Origin: Ruminococcus callidus
Lineage (GTDB): Bacteria > Bacillota > Clostridia > Oscillospirales > Ruminococcaceae
Assembly: GCF_020709055.1 (NCBI RefSeq)
Contig: NZ_JAJFCK010000009.1
Coordinates: forward strand, 24,680-88,679
Length of the DNA stretch: 64,000 nucleotides
Direction: 5' to 3'
The position numbers and the translations under genes are program-made. Of this stretch, positions 1-8,434 are shown piece by piece (the first letter of the stretch is position 1; each line of letters opens with the position of its first letter). Below the pieces are notes generated by a model. The model saw only the letters and a list, made by a program, of their open reading frames with translations, ran no database searches and was not told the origin of the DNA.

Positions 1-1
1 C

Positions 2-169
2 ATTGCACCGCAGACAGCTCCGCTGTTCATGGCAATCGGCATGCATTGTCTGGGCTGTCCGGCTTCTCGTGGCGAAACGGTAGAAGAAGCCTGCATGGTG
101 CATGGCATCGATCCGGAAGAACTGCTGGAAGAACTCAACAAGCAGATCGCAGCCGGTGATGTACAGTAA
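2..169 (+). CDS. DUF1858 domain protein, C-terminal part
   Basis: Open reading frame entering from the left edge and ending at TAA 167-169. The 55 visible residues contain a redox-type Cys-Leu-Gly-Cys motif (MHCLGCPASRGETVEEAC) and an acidic helical tail ending GDVQ. This is the pattern of the DUF1858 / hybrid-cluster-protein-associated disulfide domain, a small protein presumed to undergo thiol-disulfide chemistry. Only the N-terminus is missing, so the whole protein is probably about 65-80 residues. A terminator follows, so it ends its transcription unit. Confidence 0.75.
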   Translation: MAPQTAPLFMAIGMHCLGCPASRGETVEEACMVHGIDPEELLEELNKQIAAGDVQ

Positions 170-182
170 CCCTGTTTTTTCG

Positions 183-240
183 AATTGCTCCCCGTGTGAT
201 TCTGCCGTCCAAAAGGTAGTTCCACGGCGGGGCAATTTTT
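183..240 (+). terminator. Intrinsic terminator after the DUF1858 gene
   Basis: AATTGC at 183-188 pairs with GCAATT at 232-237, and an adjacent CCCC pairs with GGGG. A T-rich tract follows. It separates the DUF1858 gene from the trmK operon. Confidence 0.6.
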
Positions 241-340
241 GTTTCGGCAACGCCGTACAAAGCTTGTGCGTAAGATAGCCGTCAGACGGTCTTTGTGCGG
301 GGTTGCCTTTAGTTGATACATGGAAAGGATGACGTGAAAT

Positions 341-1009
341 ATGCTGACAAAACGGCTGGCTGCCTGTGCAGCGTTGGTGACAGAGGGCGGTGTTGTCTGC
401 GATGTGGGAACGGATCACGCCTATTTGCCGGCGGAATTGCTCCGGCAAAACCGCTGCCCCCGTGCGGTGGTCACGGACATCCACGCCGGTCCGCTGGAGG
501 CGGCAAGGCGCACGCTGACGGAAACCGGCGTTCTGGCACGTGCGGAACTGCTTCTGTGCGACGGGCTGGAGCAGGTGCTCCCGGAGGGCATCACTGATGT
601 GGTGGTTGCCGGAATGGGCGGAGAAACCATTGTGCACATTCTGGAGAACTGTCCGTGGCGGGCGCAGGCGCACCTGATTTTACAGCCCATGACCAAGCTG
701 CCCGTTCTGCGCCAGTGGCTCGCCAAAAACGGCTTTGACTGGACGGAACAGGTAGTTTCAGAGGGCGGGAAGTTTTACGTCGTTCTGGATGTGCAAAGCG
801 CAGCTGCACCGCAGCCGCTGACATTGCTGGAACAAGAGTTGGGACGCATTGACTGGCAGGAACCGTGTGCCAGCGCCTACGCCAGCTGGAAGCTGAAGCG
901 TTTCCAGAAACTGGCGCAGCAGCTGAAACAGGCAGGCGTGCCGGAATATTCGCTGTGGGAGTCTCTGGCGGAGGAAACTGCGGCAAATTTGGGGAGGAAT
1001 CCAAGATGA
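341..1009 (+). CDS. trmK: tRNA (adenine(22)-N1)-methyltransferase TrmK
   Basis: Predicted SAM-dependent enzyme that methylates N1 of A22 in the tRNA D-loop region. The Rossmann SAM-binding motif I is DVGTDHAYLP at residues 21-30. The family-typical VAGMGGE is at residues 89-95, followed by ILQPMTKLPVLRQWL. The length of 222 residues is normal for TrmK/YqfN. The start at 341 follows AAAGGATGACG. The stop overlaps the ATG of the Nif3-like gene (ATGA at 1006-1009). Pairing with a Nif3-family gene is the usual Firmicute arrangement and supports the name. Confidence 0.9.
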   Translation: MLTKRLAACAALVTEGGVVCDVGTDHAYLPAELLRQNRCPRAVVTDIHAGPLEAARRTLTETGVLARAELLLCDGLEQVLPEGITDVVVAGMGGETIVHILENCPWRAQAHLILQPMTKLPVLRQWLAKNGFDWTEQVVSEGGKFYVVLDVQSAAAPQPLTLLEQELGRIDWQEPCASAYASWKLKRFQKLAQQLKQAGVPEYSLWESLAEETAANLGRNPR

Positions 1010-1803
1010 CAACTGTTCAGGAAATCTATGAAACCATTGATGCATTTGCACCGTTTGCGTCGCAGGAGTCGTGGGACAATTCCGGACTGCTGGCGGGCGC
1101 AGGCACACAGCCGGCGGAGAAAATTCTGACGACGCTGGATATTTCCCAAGGCGTCATTGCCGAGGCGGCCGCACAGGGCGTTCAGCTCATTGTCTCCCAC
1201 CATCCGGTAATTTTTTCTCCCCTCAAGGCGCTGCCGGTGCAGCATCCGGTGTACCAGCTGGCTGCCCATCAGATCGCAGCGATCTGCGTACATACGCCGC
1301 TGGACATGGCGCCGGAGGGGCTGAATGCCTACGCTCACACGCTGCTGCGGGAACGTCTGTCGCTGGAAGGGCGCACAGACGTGCTGGAACCGTGCTGGAA
1401 GGACGGCAGAGGCTTTGGATGGACGGATACCAGTACACGGGCGTGGACGCCGCAGGCGCTGGCACAGCAGCTCCAGAGCGTGTTCGGCGGAACCGTGCGG
1501 TATTCCGCCAAGGAAACGCCCATTTGGAAGATCGCCTATTGTTCCGGTTCTGCCGCCTCTATGCTGGAACTGGCTGCGGCACAGGGCTGCGATGCGCTGA
1601 TTACTGGCGATATCAAGCACGACCGCTGGTATGCGGCGGAGTTTTCGGATGTGGCGCTGTTCGACTGCGGGCACTACGGGACAGAGCGCTTTGCCGCAGA
1701 GATTCTGGCGGCGCATATTCGGGCAGCGCATCCGGAGGTCACGGTGATTGCGCAGGCAGGCGCAGATCCCGCTGAAATTTGTGCAGGAGGGGAAGAACAA
1801 TGA
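1006..1803 (+). CDS. Nif3-like dinuclear metal center hexameric protein
   Basis: Member of the Nif3/YqfO family, ring-forming proteins with a two-metal site and no agreed reaction. Visible ligand motifs are SHHPVIF at residues 64-70, HTPLD at 96-100 and a C-terminal CGHYGTERF. At 265 residues it is the short form; the PII-like insert of Bacillus YqfO is absent. The reading frame stays open further upstream, but ATG 1006 is chosen because GGGGAGG lies at 991-997 and the codon overlaps the trmK stop. It is probably translationally coupled to trmK and to rlmA downstream (ATGA at 1800-1803). Confidence 0.88.
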   Translation: MTTVQEIYETIDAFAPFASQESWDNSGLLAGAGTQPAEKILTTLDISQGVIAEAAAQGVQLIVSHHPVIFSPLKALPVQHPVYQLAAHQIAAICVHTPLDMAPEGLNAYAHTLLRERLSLEGRTDVLEPCWKDGRGFGWTDTSTRAWTPQALAQQLQSVFGGTVRYSAKETPIWKIAYCSGSAASMLELAAAQGCDALITGDIKHDRWYAAEFSDVALFDCGHYGTERFAAEILAAHIRAAHPEVTVIAQAGADPAEICAGGEEQ

Positions 1804-2663
1804 GTATCTGGAAATGTCCAGTGTGCGGTTCGTTTATGCAGCATCGGGGAAAGTGTTGGAGCTGTGCCCAGGGGCACACGTTCGATATGGCACGCAGTGG
1901 CTATGTCAACCTGCTTCCCGCCAATCGGAAGCACGCCAAGAATCCGGGAGACAACGCCGTGATGATGCGTGCCAGAAAGCGGTTTCTGGATGCGGGACAC
2001 TATGCGCCACTGTTGCAGGCGCTGGAAAAAGCGGTGGTGCGCTACGGCAGAGCCGGCGGTGTCCTGCTGGATGCCGGCTGTGGTGAGGGGTATTATACCG
2101 AGGGCGTGTCCAGGGCGCTGGAACAGGCTGCACTTCCCATGCAGGTGTATGGAGTGGATATTTCCAAGAGTGCAGCAGACGCAGCGGCAAAGCGCTGTCC
2201 GGGCGGGCATTTTGCCGTGGGGAGTGTGTACCATTTGCCGGTGGCAGACCGCTGCTGTGACATGCTCATGACCATCTTTGCGCCATACTGCGGCGAGGAG
2301 TATCATCGGGTGCTGCGGAAAAACGGCACCATGCTCATGGTGATTCCGGGGCAGCAGCATCTGTGGGGGCTGAAAGAGGCGATCTATGACGTGCCCTATC
2401 CCAATGCCGTGCGGGACTATGCGCTGGATGGCTTCGAACTGATTCAGGCAGAGTATGTGGACGGCTGGCTGAAGCTGGACAATCCGGCGGACATCCAGAA
2501 CCTGTTCCAGATGACGCCCTATTACTATAAGACCGGACGGGAGGAGCACGCCCGTCTGGAACAGCTGGAGAGCCTGTCTACCCAGATCTCCTTTGAAATT
2601 TTACAGTATCGGGCAGTTGCAGCGTCTGCTCCGGCGGACAAGCCGCAGGGAGATGCCAGATGA
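1800..2663 (+). CDS. rlmA: 23S rRNA (guanine-N1)-methyltransferase, RlmA family
   Basis: Predicted methylase of N1 of a hairpin-35 guanine in 23S rRNA (G745 or G748). The N-terminus carries the RlmA zinc site: Cys6, Cys9, Cys22 and His26. The SAM motif LLDAGCGEGYYT follows near residue 90. The length of 287 residues fits the family. The start at 1800 has AGGAGG at 1785-1790 and overlaps the preceding stop. Whether it acts on G745 (RlmA-I) or G748 (RlmA-II, linked to tylosin resistance) cannot be told from sequence alone. Confidence 0.85.
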   Translation: MSIWKCPVCGSFMQHRGKCWSCAQGHTFDMARSGYVNLLPANRKHAKNPGDNAVMMRARKRFLDAGHYAPLLQALEKAVVRYGRAGGVLLDAGCGEGYYTEGVSRALEQAALPMQVYGVDISKSAADAAAKRCPGGHFAVGSVYHLPVADRCCDMLMTIFAPYCGEEYHRVLRKNGTMLMVIPGQQHLWGLKEAIYDVPYPNAVRDYALDGFELIQAEYVDGWLKLDNPADIQNLFQMTPYYYKTGREEHARLEQLESLSTQISFEILQYRAVAASAPADKPQGDAR

Positions 2664-2953
2664 AGAACATATCCGAGCGTGTGGAAACGGAGATCATCCA
2701 GCTGGCAAAGGAGCACGGGATTCAAAAGGTAATTCTGTTTGGCTCACGTGCCAGAGGTGATAACTGGGAGCGGAGCGACATTGATCTGGCGGTTTCCGGC
2801 GGCGACATTCCCCGATTTGCGCTGGATCTGGACGAAGAGGTGTGGACGCTGCTGCTGTTTGACGTGGTGAATCTGGATGAACCGGTTCAGCCGTCGCTGC
2901 TGGAGGAGATTGCACGGGATGGAGTTGTGATTTATGAGCATGAGAAAGTATGA
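2660..2953 (+). CDS. MntA-like minimal nucleotidyltransferase (putative antitoxin)
   Basis: A 97-residue minimal nucleotidyltransferase. The catalytic pattern GS-x10-D-x-D is exact: Gly28-Ser29, then Asp40 and Asp42 (GSRARG ... SDIDLAV). In MntA/HepT systems this enzyme transfers AMP to a tyrosine of the HEPN toxin and so neutralises it. The gene overlaps rlmA by 4 bp and the HEPN partner by 20 bp, so the pair is probably translated in a fixed ratio. A non-toxin role, as proposed for HI0073/HI0074, is also possible. Confidence 0.82.
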   Translation: MKNISERVETEIIQLAKEHGIQKVILFGSRARGDNWERSDIDLAVSGGDIPRFALDLDEEVWTLLLFDVVNLDEPVQPSLLEEIARDGVVIYEHEKV

Positions 2954-3329
2954 TAATTTTTGCAAAGCACTGAAAAATCTGAAAGAGTGCCAGAAGTATC
3001 AGGAGCCGTACTCTACTGTGACAGAGACGGGATTGGTGGCGCTGTTTGAGATATGTTTTGAACAGGCGTGGAAAACCATGAAAGCATGTTTGCAGGAGCA
3101 TGGCTACGAGGAGGGCAGAACTGGTTCTCCCAAAATGGTGATAAAAGTCGCATATCAGGCGGGAATGATACAAGACGATACCAAATGGCTGGGCGCATTG
3201 GAAACCCGAAATGAGGTGGCGCATTCCTATAACGAGGAAATCGCTCTGCAAATTATCCGCAAAACCAAATCGGAGTATCTGGAACTGTTTGAGATGCTGC
3301 AAAAAGAGCTGGCTGACCGCTGGATTTAG
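2934..3329 (+). CDS. HepT/HI0074-like HEPN protein (putative toxin or substrate-binding subunit)
   Basis: All-helical HEPN protein of 131 residues paired with the nucleotidyltransferase upstream. The HEPN ribonuclease motif R-x4-H-x-Y is present as RNEVAHSY (Arg92, His97, Tyr99); the Tyr is the residue AMPylated in HepT. The overall sequence resembles the HI0074 'nucleotidyltransferase substrate-binding' subfamily. ATG 2934 or ATG 2940 could be the start. If it is a toxin it acts by cleaving RNA. Its place between rlmA and rqcH, both translation genes, is notable. Confidence 0.8.
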   Translation: MSMRKYDNFCKALKNLKECQKYQEPYSTVTETGLVALFEICFEQAWKTMKACLQEHGYEEGRTGSPKMVIKVAYQAGMIQDDTKWLGALETRNEVAHSYNEEIALQIIRKTKSEYLELFEMLQKELADRWI

Positions 3330-3347
3330 AGAAAGGACGAGTACCAC

Positions 3348-5090
3348 ATGGCATTAGACGGCGCATATTTACACGCAGTACGGCAGGAGCTTCTGCCGTG
3401 GATCGACGCACGCATTGAGAAAATTCACCAGCCCACACGGGAAGAACTGATCCTCGCATTCCGCAGCCGGAGCGGCGGCGCAAAGATACTGATTTCCTGC
3501 GCTGCCGATCGGGCGAGAGTCCACCTGACGCAAATCGCTGTGGAAAACCCCAAGGCACCACCCATGTTCTGCATGCTTCTGCGGAAACGGCTGGGAAACG
3601 GCAAACTGCTGGCAATCCGGCAGGACGGGCTGGAACGTGTGCTGTACTTTGATTTCTCCTGCATCAATGAGCTGGGGGATGTGGTGCAGCTGACCCTTGC
3701 CGTGGAGATCATGGGGCGGTACTCCAACCTCATTCTCATTGATGAAAACGGCATTGTCATCGACAGCATGAAGCGTGTGGACGCCACCATGTCCAGCAAG
3801 CGGCTGGTGCTGCCGGGGCTGCCCTATGAGATGCCGCCACGGGACGACCGTCTGAACTTCTTGGAGGCGCCGCCGGCGGAGATCCTGGCGGTGCTCTCCC
3901 AAAAGACGGGAGAACTTTCCAAGGCGCTGCTGCAAACCTTGGAGGGTGTTTCGCCGGTTTTGGTGCGGGAGTGGGCATACTATGCGGGAAAGGGACAGCC
4001 CTGCCGGGCGGAGTCCCTCACAGACGACCAGAAAGACCGGCTCTGTTACACCATCGCCAGAACACGGGAACTGCTGGAACAGGGGAACGAGGTGTACACC
4101 ATGGTCAGCACACGGGAGGGGCAGCCCAAGGACTTCTCATTCCTGCCGCTGCACCAGTACGGCGCACTGATGGTAACCAAGACCATGCCCTCCGCCTGTG
4201 CGCTGCTGGACGAATTTTTCGCCAGTCGTGACCACGCTGCACGCCTGAAACAGCGTGCCAATGATCTGTTCCACCTGCTGCTCCACGCCACCGAGCGGAT
4301 TCAGCGCCGGATCGCCACCCAGTCGGCAGATCTGGAGGCGTGTGCGGAAAAGGATGACGACCGCCGAAAGGCAGACCTGATCTCCGCCAACCTCTACCGT
4401 CTGCACAAGGGCGACACAGAAGCCGTTCTGGAGGACTTCTACGAGCCGGAGTGTCCCACAGTACACATTCCGCTGGATGTCCGTCTGACGCCGCCGCAGA
4501 ACGCCCAGCGCTATTATCAGGCGTATAAGAAAGCATGCACGGCGGAGAAGATCCTGACGGAGCAGATTGCCAAGGGACGGGAGGAACTGATGTATCTGGA
4601 CAGCGTGCTGGATGCGCTGAGCCGTGCGGAAAATGAGAACGATCTGGAACAGCTGCGTGCGGAGCTGGCGGAGCAGGGTTATCTGCGCCTGCTGCGACGC
4701 AAGGGCAAACCGCCCAAGTCTCTGCCGCCCATGGAGTATACGGCATCGGACGGAACACGGATTCTGGTGGGACGGAATAACCGCCAGAACGACCAGCTGA
4801 CTCTGAAAACCGCCAACAAAAATGACATCTGGCTGCACACCCAGAACATCCCCGGTTCCCACGTGATTCTGGAGACCGGCGGAAAAGAGCCAACGCAGAA
4901 GGTGCTGGAAGAGGCAGCACAGCTGGCGGCGTATCATAGCAAGGCACGGGATTCGGCGCAGGTGCCGGTGGATTATTGTGCCGTGCGTTACGTGAAAAAG
5001 CCCGCCGGCGCAAAGCCGGGAATGGTGATTTTTTCCAATCAGCATACCCTGTATGTAAAGCCGGAGCAGCAGTGTGTGACGGAGGAATAA
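3348..5090 (+). CDS. rqcH: Ribosome-associated quality control protein RqcH (NFACT/Rqc2 family)
   Basis: Homolog of bacterial RqcH, which binds stalled 50S-peptidyl-tRNA complexes and adds C-terminal alanine tails that mark nascent chains for degradation. The NFACT-N domain starts at residue 1 (ALDGAYLHAVRQEL is typical). A helical coiled-coil middle spans about residues 285-440. The C-terminal NFACT-R domain carries DIWLHTQNIPGSHVI near residue 490. The length of 580 residues is normal. Older annotation calls this family fibronectin-binding protein. The start at 3348 follows GAAAGGACGAG. Confidence 0.92.
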   Translation: MALDGAYLHAVRQELLPWIDARIEKIHQPTREELILAFRSRSGGAKILISCAADRARVHLTQIAVENPKAPPMFCMLLRKRLGNGKLLAIRQDGLERVLYFDFSCINELGDVVQLTLAVEIMGRYSNLILIDENGIVIDSMKRVDATMSSKRLVLPGLPYEMPPRDDRLNFLEAPPAEILAVLSQKTGELSKALLQTLEGVSPVLVREWAYYAGKGQPCRAESLTDDQKDRLCYTIARTRELLEQGNEVYTMVSTREGQPKDFSFLPLHQYGALMVTKTMPSACALLDEFFASRDHAARLKQRANDLFHLLLHATERIQRRIATQSADLEACAEKDDDRRKADLISANLYRLHKGDTEAVLEDFYEPECPTVHIPLDVRLTPPQNAQRYYQAYKKACTAEKILTEQIAKGREELMYLDSVLDALSRAENENDLEQLRAELAEQGYLRLLRRKGKPPKSLPPMEYTASDGTRILVGRNNRQNDQLTLKTANKNDIWLHTQNIPGSHVILETGGKEPTQKVLEEAAQLAAYHSKARDSAQVPVDYCAVRYVKKPAGAKPGMVIFSNQHTLYVKPEQQCVTEE

Positions 5091-5096
5091 AAGAGC

Positions 5097-5855
5097 ATGA
5101 AACGAGTTTGTCCGCACTGCGGTGCGCCAATGTATCGGAATGTGTGTGAATATTGTCAGATGCCAGTGGAGAACAATGTACCTGTTCCGGCAAAAAGACG
5201 AAAGCACGTCTGGCTGTGGTGCATATTGGCAGCGGTGATCCTTGTGGCTGGTGCGGTGATCGCAGCAATACGAATGGGATATATGGAAGACGCCTCTCCG
5301 AAGATCGTTGAGAATGATGCAGTGGTCTTGGAAAAAATGCAGGAGAGCGGTGTGTTTTCCGCCGGAACGTATCTGGTCGGAGAAGAGATCCCAGCAGGGG
5401 AATATGTGGTCGTTTCTGACCCGGAAGAAACGGATCATTTGTTCTATGCCGGCATCTATGCAGATCGAGAGAAAGAACAGGAACTGAGTGAGGGATGGCA
5501 TGAATATTCTGCCATTGTGCAATTGGAAGAGGGCACATATTTCAGCTTTTCGTGGGCAAATTGCTATGATATCACAAAGAACAACGTTCCCAACGATCCC
5601 ACCAAGCACTCCGGCATGTTCTGTGTGGGACGGGATATCGAGCCTGGAACATATCACATTTGTCCCATGGAAAAGGAAAATCAAGATCAGTATCCGTTAT
5701 ATGGTGTTTACACATCGCTTGGAAGCGTTGCACCTGTGATCGTGGAGTCCGGCTGTTTGTATGACACATCGACTGGCACCGTTGTAGATTCTGTTCCCAT
5801 CACGCTGAAAGAGGGGCAGTATTTGAAATTGTATCAATGTATCATCGCAGAATAG
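5097..5855 (+). CDS. Zinc-ribbon membrane protein with two extracellular beta repeats
   Basis: I do not recognise a named family. The N-terminus is a zinc ribbon (CPHCGAPM ... CEYC, residues 4-20). One transmembrane helix lies at about residues 38-60. The outer part contains two related modules of about 70 residues. The first has VGEEIPAGEYVV and later EEGTYFSF; the second has VGRDIEPGTYHI and later KEGQYLKL. The topology suggests a sensor or surface-anchored protein with its zinc ribbon in the cytoplasm. GGAGG at 5081-5085 precedes the start, and the gene lies 6 bp after rqcH, so it is co-transcribed. Confidence 0.7.
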   Translation: MKRVCPHCGAPMYRNVCEYCQMPVENNVPVPAKRRKHVWLWCILAAVILVAGAVIAAIRMGYMEDASPKIVENDAVVLEKMQESGVFSAGTYLVGEEIPAGEYVVVSDPEETDHLFYAGIYADREKEQELSEGWHEYSAIVQLEEGTYFSFSWANCYDITKNNVPNDPTKHSGMFCVGRDIEPGTYHICPMEKENQDQYPLYGVYTSLGSVAPVIVESGCLYDTSTGTVVDSVPITLKEGQYLKLYQCIIAE

Positions 5856-5866
5856 AGGGGGATTTT

Positions 5867-6391
5867 ATGACACCCATTCGTCTGACCGAATCGTTTTACC
5901 ATCGGGATTGTCTGGTAGTTGCGCCGGAGCTGGTGGGGAAGCTGCTGGTGCGTCAGCTGCCGGACGGCACGCTGCTATGGGAGCGCATCGCTGAAACAGA
6001 GGCATACCGCGGGCAGGAGGATCTGGCGTGCCACGCCTCCAAGGGGCGCACGCCGCGCACAGAGCTGCTCTATCGGGAGAGCGGTGTCATCTATGTCTAT
6101 CTCTGCTACGGTATCCACTGGCTGATGAACGTCATCACCGGCGAAAAAGAACAGCCGCAGGGCGTGCTGCTTCGTGCCGGCGCAGTGCATAGCGGGCCGG
6201 CAAAGCTGACGAAGTTCCTGCAAATCGACGGGACATTCAACGGCGGCAGCTTCGTCACTAGTCCGGTGCTTTGGATTGCCGATGACGGATACCGGCCGCC
6301 TCTCCGAACCGATGTGCGGGTGGGAATTGACTACGCCGGAGAGCATTGGAAAAATATGCCGTGGCGCTGGATCGATGCCACGGAAAAATAA
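5867..6391 (+). CDS. DNA-3-methyladenine glycosylase (AAG/MPG family)
   Basis: Base-excision repair enzyme that removes alkylated purines such as 3-methyladenine. The family core ETEAYRGQEDLACHA carries the catalytic Glu near residue 42. RTELLYRESGVIYVYLCYG and HWLMNVIT follow, the usual order for this fold. At 174 residues it is slightly short (about 190-200 is typical), mostly at the C-terminus. The start is ATG 5867, with GAGGGGG at 5855-5861; codons upstream in frame belong to the end of the previous gene. A strong terminator follows. Confidence 0.88.
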   Translation: MTPIRLTESFYHRDCLVVAPELVGKLLVRQLPDGTLLWERIAETEAYRGQEDLACHASKGRTPRTELLYRESGVIYVYLCYGIHWLMNVITGEKEQPQGVLLRAGAVHSGPAKLTKFLQIDGTFNGGSFVTSPVLWIADDGYRPPLRTDVRVGIDYAGEHWKNMPWRWIDATEK

Positions 6392-6403
6392 GCGGGAACG
6401 CAA

Positions 6404-6445
6404 AAACGGCAGTACAGCGTTTGGCTGTACTGCCGTTTCTTTTAT
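6404..6445. terminator. Bidirectional intrinsic terminator
   Basis: A perfect 15-bp stem (6404-6418 with 6424-6438, centred on GGCAGTACAGC) with loop GTTTG. It is flanked by A-rich and T-rich tracts, so it can stop both the + strand glycosylase operon and the convergent ispH::rpsA operon. Confidence 0.9.
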
Positions 6446-6472
6446 TTGTTTTCGTTACCGGAAAAGGGGAGA

Positions 6473-8428
6473 TTACTCCTCATCCTCGCCAGCGTCAGCC
6501 TCGTCATCCAGCAGTGCACGCATAGAAATGCTGATGCGCTTGTTCGGGATGTCGATGTCGATGATCTTTACCTTGACAACGTCGCCCACGGAAACGATGT
6601 CCTTGACATTCTCAACACGCTTGTCAGCCAGCTGAGAGATGTGGATCAGACCGTCTACGCCGTCAATGATCTGTGCGAATGCACCGAACGGAGTGATGGA
6701 AACGATAGTTGCATCGATCTCGTCGCCAACCTTGTAGGTTGCCTTGAACTTCTCCCACGGATTGTCTTCCTGCTTCTTGTAGCCCAGAGAAATCCGGTTG
6801 TTCTCCTTGTCCAGATCCTTGATGTATACTTCGATGTAGTCGCCAACCTTGACAACTTCGCTCGGATGCTTGATGCGCTTCCAGGACAGCTCGGAGATGT
6901 GAACCATACCGTCGATGCCGCCCAGATCTACGAATGCGCCGTAGCTGGTCAGGGACTTTACTTCGCCCTTGTAGGTCTTGCCGATTTCAGCAGTTTCCCA
7001 GAATGCCTCTCTTGCAGCGTCCTTCTCAGCCTTTACAACAGCCTTGATGGAGCCAACTGCTCTGCGGCGGTGTTCGTTGACTTCCAGAATGACGAAACGC
7101 TGCTTGGTCTTTACCAGCGTATCCATCTCTGCGCCACGGGGCAGACCACTCTGAGATGCCGGAATGAATACCCGCACGCCAGCGTAAGTGATGATGACGC
7201 CGCCCTTGACAGCTGCGTTTACAGTGCCCTCCAGAACAGTGCCCTCATCCTTTGCCTTGATGATTTCCTCAAAGCCCTTCATTTCATCGACCTTCTTCTT
7301 GGACAGGGTCACAATACCCTCCTGGTCGTTTACCTTCAGGACGATCAAATCCAGCTCGTCGCCGACCTTGACAATGTCAGCCGGCTTTACCGACGGGTCA
7401 TCAGTCAGCTCGCTCAGCGGCACATAGCCGGTGTGCTTGGTGCCAACGTTTACTGTAACTTCGGTGTTGCTTACCGCATCAACAGTACCCTTGACTTTCT
7501 CTCCTGTATGTATTTTTTTGAAGGACTGATCCAGCATTTCCTTGAAAGAAGCGCCTTCCTCCAGAGTATTTCCATCCATAATTTCAGTCATAGTTTCCTG
7601 AACCTCCTTAATGATATGTGCCGGTGTGGACGCGCCGGCCGTAATCCCGATTTTCTCGGCATTACAAAGGTCTAAAGTGTAAAGCTCATCCGAATTCTCA
7701 ATATGATAAGACCTACAGTTTCTGTTGCAGACATGAAACAGCTTTACGGTATTGGAACTGTGCCTGCCGCCCACAATAATCATTAAATCTGATTTGCGGG
7801 AGAGTTTGTCCGCGTCGGACTGCCGCACCTGTGTGGCACGGCAGATTGTATTGTAAACCATAATGTTTGGGTTGTCCTTGGGAAGAACTTCTAAACACTT
7901 TTCCCATACTAATATATTATACGTTGTTTGTGCAACAATTGCAAGTCTTTTATGCAGAAAATCAGGATTTTTTTGAAAAAGAATGTTCAGAGCTTTTTCA
8001 CTTTCGAAAACAAAGCAATTGCCGTTACAATGTCCAACAATGGCTTCTACTTCCGGATGCTTTGCATCTCCGGCGATGAGGACAATGTCCCCATTTTTCG
8101 TATGTTTTTCCACAACGTCGTGGATCTTTGCCACGAAAGGACAGGTGGCATCCACATAGGGATTGCCACACGCTGCCAGCTGGTCGTAAACGCTGCGGCT
8201 GACACCGTGAGAGCGGATGACTACGCACTCGTCCGGTTCCAGCTCGGCGATGGCGTTCACAATGCGTGCGCCGTTTTTCTTGAGGTCATCCACCACGCTC
8301 TGGTTGTGGATGATGGGACCGAGAGTGGCGACCTTGGGGTATGTTTTCAGCGCCTGATAGCACAGCTTGACGGCACGGTCTACGCCGAAGCAGAAGCCGG
8401 CGGAATCGGCGACAGTAATTTCAGCCAT
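6473..8428 (-). CDS. ispH: IspH fused to S1-domain protein (HMBPP reductase / ribosomal protein S1-like)
   Basis: Two-part protein of 651 residues. Residues 1 to about 280 are 4-hydroxy-3-methylbut-2-enyl diphosphate reductase, the last step of the MEP isoprenoid pathway. The three 4Fe-4S ligands sit in GFCFGV (Cys13), DATCPF and NTICRATQVRQ; HNQSVVDDL supplies the substrate His. From about residue 295 there are four S1/OB repeats, such as GYVPLSEL, GAFVDLGGIDGMVHISEL and GVDGLIHISQL, then an acidic tail. The fusion is a known clostridial architecture, so it is not a frameshift. GGAGGAG precedes the start, inside the end of plsC. Confidence 0.93.
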   Translation of the reverse strand: MAEITVADSAGFCFGVDRAVKLCYQALKTYPKVATLGPIIHNQSVVDDLKKNGARIVNAIAELEPDECVVIRSHGVSRSVYDQLAACGNPYVDATCPFVAKIHDVVEKHTKNGDIVLIAGDAKHPEVEAIVGHCNGNCFVFESEKALNILFQKNPDFLHKRLAIVAQTTYNILVWEKCLEVLPKDNPNIMVYNTICRATQVRQSDADKLSRKSDLMIIVGGRHSSNTVKLFHVCNRNCRSYHIENSDELYTLDLCNAEKIGITAGASTPAHIIKEVQETMTEIMDGNTLEEGASFKEMLDQSFKKIHTGEKVKGTVDAVSNTEVTVNVGTKHTGYVPLSELTDDPSVKPADIVKVGDELDLIVLKVNDQEGIVTLSKKKVDEMKGFEEIIKAKDEGTVLEGTVNAAVKGGVIITYAGVRVFIPASQSGLPRGAEMDTLVKTKQRFVILEVNEHRRRAVGSIKAVVKAEKDAAREAFWETAEIGKTYKGEVKSLTSYGAFVDLGGIDGMVHISELSWKRIKHPSEVVKVGDYIEVYIKDLDKENNRISLGYKKQEDNPWEKFKATYKVGDEIDATIVSITPFGAFAQIIDGVDGLIHISQLADKRVENVKDIVSVGDVVKVKIIDIDIPNKRISISMRALLDDEADAGEDEE

Positions 8429-8434
8429 ATGCGA

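Noticed and set aside
6473..8428. ispH and rpsA as two genes joined by a frameshift error
   Set aside because: The linker is continuous and the same fusion is known from other Clostridia.
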